Source: Anabaena sp. WA102 | GTDB taxonomy: Bacteria > Cyanobacteriota > Cyanobacteriia > Cyanobacteriales > Nostocaceae | DNA: 64,000 bases | Reading direction: 5' to 3' | Assembly: GCF_001277295.1 (NCBI RefSeq) | Contig: NZ_CP011456.1 | Coordinates: 5,212,001-5,276,000, forward strand | Shown here: positions 34,880 to 42,838 of the stretch, piece after piece | Position numbering within the stretch: the stretch's first letter is position 1 | How the letters are laid out: every line of letters starts with the position of its first letter | Notes under the pieces: model-generated | What the model saw: the letters and a program-made list of their open reading frames with translations, nothing else | Told to the model about the DNA's origin: nothing | Databases searched by the model: none | Position numbers and translations under genes: made by a program

Positions 34880-35671
34880 TTATCCCGCAGCGTCAGGTAA
34901 TGGTTTTTTGGGTGTTGCTAGTTGCAGGATGATTTCTAGTAACCAAGGGGCGAGACGTTGGCATAATACGGCTAAGTGAGATTGCCAGCCGACTAGGATT
35001 TCTGCGGTATCGTTTTCTATGCCGATGACGAGCGCTTGAGCGACTTGTTCGGGTGTCATGGGAATTACTCCCCGAAATGATTGCAAGTCACGCACCATGT
35101 CTGTTTCGGTGAGGGAAGGGAGTAGGGCGATAACGCGAATATTGTGTTGGGCGAGTTCTTGACGTAAGGCTTGGGTAAATCCGACAATGGCAAATTTAGT
35201 GGCGGAATATGTGGCCATTGTCGGTGCGGCAACTTTCCCCATTAAACTGGAGACATTGACAATGATTCCCTTTTTTTGACTAACCATGCGTTTGGCTATC
35301 AAGCTGGTGAGGGTGTACATTCCCAACAAATTGACGGAGAGTTCTTCTTGCAGTTGGGGAAGTTTTGATTGCAGAAACGAGTTTTGATGTGCGACTCCGG
35401 CACAATTTACGAGGAGATGAATTGGTCCATAACTGCGCCAAAGTTGGGCTACGGCTATGTTGACGTTGATGGAGTGGGTTAAGTCTAAGGCCATGATTGT
35501 AGCTTCTACGCCTAAAGCTTCAATTTCGGCGGCTACTTCGGCTAACTTTTGGCGATCGCGTGCTACCAATATTAACCTTTTCATGCCTTGTTTGGCTAAT
35601 TCTAGGGCGATCGCTTTACCAATGCCACGAGAAGCCCCGGTAATGAGTGCAACTTTTCCTTGAATCTTCAT
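34880..35671 (-). CDS. Short-chain dehydrogenase/reductase
   Basis: The 263-residue protein has the SDR Rossmann motif TGASRGIGKAIA at about residue 11, NVSSLMGK with the catalytic Ser about 139 and YSATKFA with the Tyr-Lys pair about 155. The C-terminal helical region (VLCQRLAPWLLEIILQLA) may associate with a membrane. Substrate unknown; the classical family is NAD(P)-dependent. It stands alone, and has a weak ribosome site GAGGTGAAACCCGATG. Confidence 0.9.
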   Translation of the reverse strand: MKIQGKVALITGASRGIGKAIALELAKQGMKRLILVARDRQKLAEVAAEIEALGVEATIMALDLTHSINVNIAVAQLWRSYGPIHLLVNCAGVAHQNSFLQSKLPQLQEELSVNLLGMYTLTSLIAKRMVSQKKGIIVNVSSLMGKVAAPTMATYSATKFAIVGFTQALRQELAQHNIRVIALLPSLTETDMVRDLQSFRGVIPMTPEQVAQALVIGIENDTAEILVGWQSHLAVLCQRLAPWLLEIILQLATPKKPLPDAAG

Positions 35672-36246
35672 CGGGTTTCACCTCTAAATTCTTCATTCTT
35701 CGTCTTCCTGTTGCGTTCTTGGCAATCAATAGGTAAGACAATTAATGAACAGTACACAAAAATCAAATCTCCATGCAGTGACAAGATGGAAGCTACTTTT
35801 TATGCTCATTTGCAATACCCCTTTATTGCTTCTCGAAAGTAGAAATTCCTGGTTGTCAGCATGGGAATAATCAACATAAAAGACTTTTGGCAGGATGGAT
35901 AAAGCTCATTGATTTCACCTCTTTTAAATAATCCGAGCATTCACCAGTGCTGTCGTACCCACACACACTAGCAACTAAATCAAGTTATTGCAATATTTTT
36001 TAATCAGAATTCCTGATCAGTCATTTTCGTAAGATATATATATGGCAGTCGTGATTGATATAAGTTTTTATGAATAGTCAGGAATTTATATCATGATCCC
36101 CTCACAATTCTGGGAATTTTGTGACCATGAATACATTTTTTTAACTTATTCAAGACAATTAATCTGTTGCATTTCTAGGGGATTAATTATAATTTTTGGT
36201 GAAACAACACTAATTTATCTGTGGTCAAATATTATTATTTTGTGTA
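35672..36246. other. AT-rich intergenic region
   Basis: No credible gene over 575 bases. Contains several TATATATA runs near 36032-36041. Holds the SDR promoter. Confidence 0.4.
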
Positions 36247-36372
36247 AGTAGGTGAACACAATAAAACCAAACTGTGTAAAGAAACGTAAAATCGCCCAAA
36301 CCCTCTTCACTCTTGCCTCTTGCCTCTTGCCTTTTGCCTTGCCATAACGACAATTTTCAACGCCAACCTACT
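36247..36372. repeat. IS630-type MITE, family C copy 1
   Basis: The 126-bp element has ends AGTAGGTGAACACAATAAA and AACGCCAACCTACT, flanked by TA (36245-46 and 36373-74). It is an inverted copy of the 119-bp element at 56791-56909, both containing CAAACTGTGTAAAGAAACG and a heptamer run of CTCTTGC. Confidence 0.85.
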
Positions 36373-36426
36373 TAACTGCTGATAATATAGACAAATTTGC
36401 TAACGAATCCCCCAAAACAGCAGTTA

Positions 36427-36552
36427 AGTAAGTGGATGTAAAATAACCAAAATGTGTAACGATATGTAAATTCACCTCAATGCGTTATTGTGGTTGAGTT
36501 TTAGCCATTTCACAAAACGAAATATATTTTGATTCTCCCCCGCCCACCTACT
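36427..36552. repeat. IS630-type MITE, family C copy 2 (diverged)
   Basis: Starts AGTAAGTGGATGTAAAATA and ends CCCCGCCCACCTACT with TA on both sides. Between this and copy 1 lies a 54-bp spacer bounded by AACTGCTG and CAGCAGTT. Confidence 0.75.
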
Positions 36553-36576
36553 TAAAATTACCTTGGTAACAGCTTA

Positions 36577-37317
36577 TCAGGTTTTACTCTGCGGGTGTAT
36601 TTGAAAACCCTTACTCTGTCCATAAAATACAGTTTTAAACTGTACCTGATTTGTACCAGGATTGTAGAGAGTATAGGTTGCTTGTCCTGGTATCCGTCCC
36701 ACATTTCCGACCCCAATCACTTGACGAGGGGTAACTGTGACTGTTTGTGGGGAAAATTGATGATCAAGAGTAATGATTTCACTGGTAATAGATCCTGCTT
36801 GTAACTGATACTGAAAAGTTAACCCAGAACGACCGCAAAATAGATTATTTGCTTGCATTCTTGATAATCTATCTAACATTTGAATAGGAGGAGTATCCGG
36901 GGTCAGTTCATCATTTACCCCCATTGTCGAACCATGTATTAATAAACAATCTAATTCAAAAAAACCAAAATCGAGCGATCGCAACCATTGTACAGTCTGA
37001 CGGGAAACACAATCCCACAACATCTGCACCGTATCACCCCCATATTTTGCCAGCAATTCCGGTGCGTCTCCAGTCGGACCCAAACCATGTAAAATCAAAC
37101 ACTGTTCTTCCCACCATCCCTTGCAAATCATTGGTTCTAATTCACCCCGACGAGGTGATTTCACCCTTTCCACTAGCTGTTCACATTCTCGCCTTGGTCC
37201 AACTAAATCACCGATGATATACAATGCCTCTACATAACGATTTTTCAGCTTAATATCAGCTATCACAGCCTCATAAGCTGCTAAATTTCCTTCAATTCCA
37301 CTTAAAATTGCCCACAT
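36577..37317 (-). CDS. Degenerate metallophosphoesterase-like protein
   Basis: The 246-residue protein retains the fold signature MWAILSGIEGNLAAYEAV and IIGDLVG, but where catalytic members read S-D-I-H-G-N it has S-G-I-E-G-N; where GHTH is expected it has FCGRSG. At least three metal ligands are lost, so catalysis is unlikely. It lies 247 bases downstream of an atypical but better preserved paralogue on the same strand, at the end of the metal-limitation cluster. A regulatory or binding role is possible. Start ATG 37317; an in-frame TTG lies two codons upstream. Confidence 0.78.
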   Translation of the reverse strand: MWAILSGIEGNLAAYEAVIADIKLKNRYVEALYIIGDLVGPRRECEQLVERVKSPRRGELEPMICKGWWEEQCLILHGLGPTGDAPELLAKYGGDTVQMLWDCVSRQTVQWLRSLDFGFFELDCLLIHGSTMGVNDELTPDTPPIQMLDRLSRMQANNLFCGRSGLTFQYQLQAGSITSEIITLDHQFSPQTVTVTPRQVIGVGNVGRIPGQATYTLYNPGTNQVQFKTVFYGQSKGFQIHPQSKT

Positions 37318-37361
37318 AATCAATTTTAGATTTTAGATTTTAGATTTTAGATTAGTTATTA

Positions 37362-37490
37362 GGACTTACGCATTGAGGAAGTTCACCAAATATGAAATGT
37401 GGATTTTATCTGTTGTAGGGTGCGTCAGACCCGATAATTTCACAAAAAACAGATTTTCTCTATCTGACGCACCTACTCAATCAGTTATTC
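37362..37490. repeat. Dispersed repeat shared with the trnL spacer
   Basis: ACTTACGCATTGAGGAAGTT and TAGGGTGCGTCAGACCCGAT match 14464-14545. The outer GGTGCGTCAGA pairs with TCTGACGCACC near 37470, giving a hairpin of about 50 bases. Confidence 0.6.
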
Positions 37491-37563
37491 CCAAAACTGA
37501 AAACGACGCAATTTCGTTTATTCATATGATGGCAGGTTTTACATTGCCTAAATCCTAGTTATT

Positions 37564-38373
37564 TTATCTAGTACAAACATGAGTTGGATCATCTGCGCGT
37601 TCAGCATACTCCAAACCATGCGCTAAACGCCAAGCAAAGATTTCTGGTAATCCCTTCTCTATAATTGCTGCACAGGTTTTTTGATAATCATAGGTCACTT
37701 CCCGCAAAGTCACCCCTTGAGTATCAGTTTCATAAATTACATAAGTTGCATTTGGTCGTCCATGTCGAGGTTCTCCAACAGAACCAACATTAACAATCTT
37801 CTTCAGCGCAGATGAAAAGCTAATTTTCCGTGATGCTGCTTGATTAGCAACTTGAACTTGTAACTCACCAGCATCAAGATTACGACTATAGGGAACATGA
37901 GTATGTCCACAAAACAGCACATCTGCACCTGTGGAAAGTACCCGTTCTAAGGCCACAAAAGCATCAAGTTCAGGTAACAAATATTCATGATTACTATGGG
38001 GACTACCATGAACAAAAGCTAAATTTTGCCACTGGAGACTATAGGGTAAACTGGCTAAAAATTCGCGGTTTTCTGGATGAATTTCCTTATTTGTCCATTC
38101 ATGAGCTTGAAAACCTCTTTTTTCTGCTAATAATGAAGGATAACTACAATCGCAAGCATTCAATCCTTCCACAATATCTTCATCCCAACAACCAGCACAG
38201 GTAGGAATATCTAAAGAGCGAATTTGGTTAATTACCGCATTAGGATGGGGTCCATATCCTACCAAATCACCAACACAAAATATCTTCTCGGCTTTTTGTT
38301 GGTTAATATCTAATAATACAGCATTTAAGGCTTCATAATTACCATGAATACATGACATAACAGCTATTTTCAT
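37564..38373 (-). CDS. Atypical metallophosphoesterase with a Cys-rich segment
   Basis: The 269-residue protein has most calcineurin-like motifs: MKIAVMSCIHGN (Asp replaced by Cys), VGDLVGYGPHPN, FVHGSPHS and FCGHTHVPYSR. It lacks GNHD and has instead a Cys-rich loop, IPTCAGCWDED followed by LNACDCSYP, which could bind metal. The ATG overlaps the stop of the upstream G3E gene by ATGA, so the two are translationally coupled. Related to YfcE-type phosphodiesterases; substrate unknown. I corrected the start to 38373 because the longer frame reads inside the upstream gene. Confidence 0.85.
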   Translation of the reverse strand: MKIAVMSCIHGNYEALNAVLLDINQQKAEKIFCVGDLVGYGPHPNAVINQIRSLDIPTCAGCWDEDIVEGLNACDCSYPSLLAEKRGFQAHEWTNKEIHPENREFLASLPYSLQWQNLAFVHGSPHSNHEYLLPELDAFVALERVLSTGADVLFCGHTHVPYSRNLDAGELQVQVANQAASRKISFSSALKKIVNVGSVGEPRHGRPNATYVIYETDTQGVTLREVTYDYQKTCAAIIEKGLPEIFAWRLAHGLEYAERADDPTHVCTR

Positions 38374-39143
38374 ACTTGTTGACCTTCTAATAAAATTTGT
38401 TGTACTTGTTGTTGATATTGAAAAATTAAGGATTCCGATAAACAGCAATCCGATAATGTTGCTTTTAAGGCTGTTTTATCTAAATTCTTGCCTACTATTT
38501 CTATGCCACTAAACCGCTGAGGTCTACCTTGTAAATGTCGTGGTAAGTCTAATTCTAAAAAATCTATTTGGGGAACACCAGAGACAAAATCACAGTAAAG
38601 AGAACGTCCATCATTAACATCGAAAATTGCCTTAGCACGAGTAACAATCCCATAAGCACCATGAGTTATTTCATGCCAAAATTCATCCAAACTATTTTCA
38701 TCAATAACTTGACCTGTAGTTGCTACCCTCCATAAATTTTCTCCAATTATCATGGGTGCAGGTGCGCCATATATAATTTCATTTGCCCAACTATCATACT
38801 CCGAATTTTTTAACTCCGGAGGAATAACTGCTATAGCGTGGTAAGTGCGATGATCTAATATTTTTGATACACTGTCTAATTCCAAATAAGCACCCAATTC
38901 CACATAAACACTATCTGCTGTGGGTATTTGATAAAGAAATTCAATTTCTTGACCATCACTAAAAATTCTCAACTCAGGAAATTCAGTAGCTATTTTAGTT
39001 TGATCAATAGGAACATTCCCAGTTCCTGGACAAAAATAAATGACTTTTTTAACAGATCGAACATCTCGAATTTGTTGACAAATCCAGGTAGTTTTGCCCG
39101 CACCGGATAATCCAGCAACAACAGTAATCATGGGTAAAGACAT
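38370..39143 (-). CDS. Divergent CobW/COG0523-like G3E GTPase
   Basis: The 257-residue protein has Walker A in VVAGLSGAGKTTWIC and the CobW-type C-terminal segment (VATTGQVIDENSLDEFWHEI then RAKAIFDVNDGRSLYCDFVS). It has no CxCC motif; the region after the P-loop reads YFCPGTGNVP. It belongs to the G3E superfamily by fold, which includes zinc chaperones. It begins 12 bases after hisI and overlaps the next gene by ATGA, so it is in a row with metal-related genes. Start ATG 39143 preferred to a TTG two codons earlier. Confidence 0.75.
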   Translation of the reverse strand: MSLPMITVVAGLSGAGKTTWICQQIRDVRSVKKVIYFCPGTGNVPIDQTKIATEFPELRIFSDGQEIEFLYQIPTADSVYVELGAYLELDSVSKILDHRTYHAIAVIPPELKNSEYDSWANEIIYGAPAPMIIGENLWRVATTGQVIDENSLDEFWHEITHGAYGIVTRAKAIFDVNDGRSLYCDFVSGVPQIDFLELDLPRHLQGRPQRFSGIEIVGKNLDKTALKATLSDCCLSESLIFQYQQQVQQILLEGQQV

Positions 39144-39155
39144 AATCAATATAAA

Positions 39156-39509
39156 TTATAATTTACGAGGGAAAATTTCCACAGAATTAAAAAAGCAACT
39201 TCTAACCCCAGTATGACAGGCAATACCACCAACTTGCTCAATTTTAATGAGAATTGTATCACCATCACAATCATAAAAAAGCTCTTTTACCTTTTGAATA
39301 TGTGCAGATGTTGCCCCCTTATGCCATAACTGAGAACGAGAACGACTCCAATAATGAACTTCACCTGTAGCCAGAGTTTTTTGAATTGATTCTGCATTCA
39401 TCCAAGCCATCATTAAAACAGTACCATCATAGTAATCTTGAGCTATAGCTGGAATTAAACCTTGCTCATTAAATTTCAGATTCCCAATCATTTCAGTAGC
39501 TAAAACCAT
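39156..39509 (-). CDS. hisI: Phosphoribosyl-AMP cyclohydrolase
   Basis: HisI hydrolyses phosphoribosyl-AMP in histidine synthesis and is zinc-dependent. The 117-residue protein has YYDGTVLMMAWMNAES, HYWSRSRSQLWHKGATSAH, the Cys/Asp ligand site YDCDGDTILIK and ACHTGVRSCF, the catalytic zinc motif. It is HisI alone, without the HisE domain. A hisI paralogue in a row with thrS, folE and COG0523 is typical of zinc-limitation clusters. Whether another hisI exists in this genome cannot be seen here. Confidence 0.93.
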   Translation of the reverse strand: MVLATEMIGNLKFNEQGLIPAIAQDYYDGTVLMMAWMNAESIQKTLATGEVHYWSRSRSQLWHKGATSAHIQKVKELFYDCDGDTILIKIEQVGGIACHTGVRSCFFNSVEIFPRKL

Positions 39510-39670
39510 ATTTACCAAATTGATAACTTATCCCTTCTCATCTGCGTTTATCTGCGTTTATCTGCGGTCAAATATTATCATTTCGTGTAACTAATCATAA
39601 TGTAGAGATAAAAAATAGCTTATCTCTACATCACACTCAGCCAATTTAAATTTCCATCAGTCAAACCCTG

Positions 39671-40318
39671 TTATTTAAAATTAGCATTGTGTCGAATCAA
39701 ATTCATAAATTCTTCACGAGTCCGTGCGTCTTCAGAAAACACCCCACGCATGGCGCTGGTAACAGTCCAAGAACCTGGTTTTTGGACTCCTCTCATCACC
39801 ATACACATATGAGTTGCTTCAATTACCACTGCAACTCCTTGAGGCTTGAGTAAACCTTGCAGTGCATTAGCAATTTGTAAAGTCAGCCTTTCTTGCACTT
39901 GTAAACGTCGAGCATACATTTCACAAATGCGGGCAATTTTTGATAAACCTATCACCTTACCATTAGGAATATAAGCAACATGAGCGCGACCAATGATTGG
40001 TAATATGTGGTGTTCGCAGGAACTAAAAATATCAATATCCCTGACTAACACCATTTCATTTGCATCTTCTGTAAATACTGCTCCATTTAGCAATTCATCT
40101 ACAGATTGATCATATCCATTGGTCAGAAATTTTAAGGCTTTAACAACTCTTTTAGGAGTATCCTTTAATCCCTCACGGTCTGGATTTTCTCCTAATCCAA
40201 TCAGTAAAGTGCGTACAGCTTGCATCATCTCTGCTTCTGTTACGGTTGGTTGTTGCTGATGAGATAAAGATGAAATTACATCAGCAGCAGTTAGTTCTGG
40301 ACGAATGGATAAAGTCAT
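39671..40318 (-). CDS. folE: GTP cyclohydrolase I (type IA)
   Basis: FolE makes dihydroneopterin triphosphate, the first step to folate and pterins. The 215-residue protein has the zinc ligands in FSSCEHHILPIIGRAHVAYI and ATHMCMVMRGVQKPG, and RLTLQIANALQ. It is the zinc-dependent family, not FolE2. It lies 98 bases after cobW on the same strand. Type IA FolE in a zinc-limitation cluster fits the pattern of duplicated or metallochaperone-served zinc enzymes; the second copy, if any, lies elsewhere. Confidence 0.95.
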   Translation of the reverse strand: MTLSIRPELTAADVISSLSHQQQPTVTEAEMMQAVRTLLIGLGENPDREGLKDTPKRVVKALKFLTNGYDQSVDELLNGAVFTEDANEMVLVRDIDIFSSCEHHILPIIGRAHVAYIPNGKVIGLSKIARICEMYARRLQVQERLTLQIANALQGLLKPQGVAVVIEATHMCMVMRGVQKPGSWTVTSAMRGVFSEDARTREEFMNLIRHNANFK

Positions 40319-40416
40319 TATTTGAATTTAATAGAATGAGTTATGACGGAAGTTAATAGTTAAATATCTATGAATAACTACTAACTAAAAAAAGAGAATT
40401 TATCAACACTTTTAAA

Positions 40417-41439
40417 TTATAACAAACATTTGTTAAGTTTTGTGTAAATCTCATTATTATCCAGTTTTCTGCCAACAAAAACTACCTGGTTTTTAGGTTG
40501 ATTAGGCCATTCGTCAGCGTTCAATGTGTAACGAGGTCCACTCAGTTGGAAGATATGACGTAACTCACTATCACTAAACCATAAAATACCCTTAGCTCGA
40601 AATACATTGTCTGGCATTTCTTCGGTTAGGAAATTCTCAAATTTATGCACATCGAATGGTTTATAACTTTGGAAAGAAATGGAAACAAACCCATCATTGT
40701 CTAAATGATCAGAGTGATGATGATGATGCTCATGTTCATGATGATGTTCATGTTTATGAGTATCTTCGTCATCAATAGCAATGTACTTATCTTTTGGTGT
40801 TAAACCCACATCTAAAATTAGAGGTAAAGCAACTTCACCATATTGAGTATGTAAAATCTTCGCTCCATGCTTGATATCATGGATGAAATTTTCTACTTCT
40901 TGAATTTTCTCTGGGGTAACAAGGTCTGTTTTATTGAGGAGAATAATATCCCCATAAGTAATCTGTTTTAAAGCTGCTTCACTCTGGAAGTGTTCTTCGT
41001 CAAATGCTTCAGCATCTACCACTGTGAGAATCGAATCTATGTTAGTTAAATCTCTCAGTTCTGTGCTAAAAAAAGTTAGGATAATTGGTAAAGGGTCAGC
41101 TACACCTGTGGTTTCAATAACTAGATAATCAATCCGTTCTTCTCGTTCTAAAACTCGATAAACAGCATCAACTAAACCATCATTAATTGTACAACATATA
41201 CAGCCATTACTAAGTTCTACCATATCTTGGTCTACAGAAATTAGTAATTGACTATCAATGTTAATATCGCCAAACTCATTAACGAGGACAGCGACTTTTA
41301 AATCTTGTTTGTTCTGAAGAATTTGATTTAAAAGTGTGGTTTTTCCACTTCCTAAAAATCCGGTAATAATAGTTACGGGCATTCCTTGTTTGGGAATTTC
41401 AGGAATGATGTTTGTTGTGTCGAGAGTGATGGTATTCAT
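40417..41439 (-). CDS. CobW/COG0523 GTP-dependent metallochaperone
   Basis: The 340-residue protein has Walker A TGFLGSGKTT, the metal-binding GCICCTINDG (CxCC), Walker B ETTGVADP, base-recognition NKTD, and a His-rich segment HEHHHEHEHHHHHSDH near residue 245 before the C-terminal domain. Members of this type deliver zinc to client enzymes under zinc limitation. I started it at ATG 41439 because the longer frame (TTG 41505) reads into the IS. The IS lies 51 bases upstream, between it and thrS. Confidence 0.93.
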   Translation of the reverse strand: MNTITLDTTNIIPEIPKQGMPVTIITGFLGSGKTTLLNQILQNKQDLKVAVLVNEFGDINIDSQLLISVDQDMVELSNGCICCTINDGLVDAVYRVLEREERIDYLVIETTGVADPLPIILTFFSTELRDLTNIDSILTVVDAEAFDEEHFQSEAALKQITYGDIILLNKTDLVTPEKIQEVENFIHDIKHGAKILHTQYGEVALPLILDVGLTPKDKYIAIDDEDTHKHEHHHEHEHHHHHSDHLDNDGFVSISFQSYKPFDVHKFENFLTEEMPDNVFRAKGILWFSDSELRHIFQLSGPRYTLNADEWPNQPKNQVVFVGRKLDNNEIYTKLNKCLL

Positions 41440-41490
41440 ATCAAAATCTAGTGGTTTTATTTGTTGACTGTTTAAATCAGTGTTCTTAAA

Positions 41491-42808
41491 CTTAACGGGT
41501 GACAAGGCGGCTAAAGAGCTTGTTTCATAAGGGATAGAGCCTGAAAGCCCCGTTGAAAAAAGAGGCGTTTATGAGGCTTGAGATTGATTAAATTCAGAGC
41601 TAAATCAGCCCATAATTCCATACCATAAATCCATAGTTGTCCGTAGAGAGCAAAGCTAAAATCACTTTGACGTGGGTACTTGTCCTGATGTTGTTGAATA
41701 CGTCCGGCATAAGTCTCTATACCTAATTTTTTCATCCGTTGACCGTGCATAGTGGCTAAACTATAAGCAATGACAATCAATAATACTAAAGCTAAAAAGC
41801 GAGTTTCATTTACTTTAGTATCCTCTAAATTATAACCACCAGTTTTACAATCCTTAAAGAATTGCTCAATTCCCCATCGACATCTATAGAGGCATAAAGT
41901 TTGTTGGAGAGTTGGTAGATTCGTCAAGATATACCAAGGTTCTTTTGGTCCAGAGTTCCGATATTTTCTCTTCCAATAAACAGCGATATTAAATAAGCCT
42001 AATTCATCCCCTTTACCACATTTAACTTTTTCATAAAATCTCGACATTCCTGGCTTAAATCCTTGATTTTTAAGAACTTGATATTCTTGTTCAGGTTTTT
42101 CTTGAAAATAAAGGTTTTTCTTCTGGCGTAAAGCGAAGTAAACTCCTTGCTCATCAAGCCATTTAGCCAGTTTTGGACTATGAAATTCTCTGTCTGCTAA
42201 CACCACAATTCGACATTTTTTTAACAACTTTATTGCTGTCTTTATTAATCTTTTCTGTGTTTGTAAATTACTATTTCCGACATGATTTAATGTTTCCCAA
42301 TATAGTGGTAGGGCATGAGTACCCCATACCAATGTCACCATAAATATATTTCGCCCCTTCCACTGTGTTCTATCCAGTGCTACCATCCAATAACCATATT
42401 TTTGATACTGTTTTTTATGAAAATAACGGCGCTGTTCTCGATTCAGTTGTTTTGGTGTTAACGATTGTCTAATCCAATATTTTATCAATGGAAACCATAA
42501 TAATTTTACGCAGAGTTTACCTATTCCTAAAAATCTTTGTAGATTACGTTTCCTGCTTTCATATTTAATTGGTTGGGGAAACAAGCTGGCCAATTTTGAC
42601 AGTTTTACTTGGCGATGAGCCTGTATTAATAACAACAATATCTCTAGTGTCAAATACTGCTGTTCACTCAAATGCTTTCGGAAAATTGTTTGATATGATT
42701 GTGGTAACATTTTTTGCTTCGGGGGCTTCTTTGTCCCTATTTTTTTACTCCCTTATTTTCTCAAATTATTGCCACATCTCATCTTCAACCGCCTTGTCAC
42801 CCGTTAAG
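41491..42808 (-). mobile_element. IS4-family-like insertion sequence, copy 2 (1318 bp)
   Basis: Same termini and length as the element at 2860-4177. Flanked by a 9-bp duplication GTTCTTAAA (41482-41490 and 42809-42817). Inserted between thrS and cobW, in the same orientation as both genes. Confidence 0.95.
41511..42710 (-). CDS. IS4-like DDE transposase (copy 2)
   Basis: The 399-residue protein is identical in sequence to the transposase at 2880-4079, with the same Asp, Asp and Y-R-E-K motifs. It is transcribed toward cobW, so readthrough from its promoter could replace the lost upstream promoter for the downstream metal-limitation genes; this is inference. Confidence 0.95.
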   Translation of the reverse strand: MLPQSYQTIFRKHLSEQQYLTLEILLLLIQAHRQVKLSKLASLFPQPIKYESRKRNLQRFLGIGKLCVKLLWFPLIKYWIRQSLTPKQLNREQRRYFHKKQYQKYGYWMVALDRTQWKGRNIFMVTLVWGTHALPLYWETLNHVGNSNLQTQKRLIKTAIKLLKKCRIVVLADREFHSPKLAKWLDEQGVYFALRQKKNLYFQEKPEQEYQVLKNQGFKPGMSRFYEKVKCGKGDELGLFNIAVYWKRKYRNSGPKEPWYILTNLPTLQQTLCLYRCRWGIEQFFKDCKTGGYNLEDTKVNETRFLALVLLIVIAYSLATMHGQRMKKLGIETYAGRIQQHQDKYPRQSDFSFALYGQLWIYGMELWADLALNLINLKPHKRLFFQRGFQALSLMKQAL

Positions 42809-42838
42809 GTTCTTAAAAGATTACTGACTTCTTTGATC

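Noticed and set aside
35660..35842. 60-codon ORF in the SDR upstream region
   Set aside because: AT-rich, no ribosome site, and no recognisable protein features.
41440..41505. Longer CobW start at TTG 41505
   Set aside because: The extra residues run into the right-hand inverted repeat of the IS; ATG 41439 is in position.
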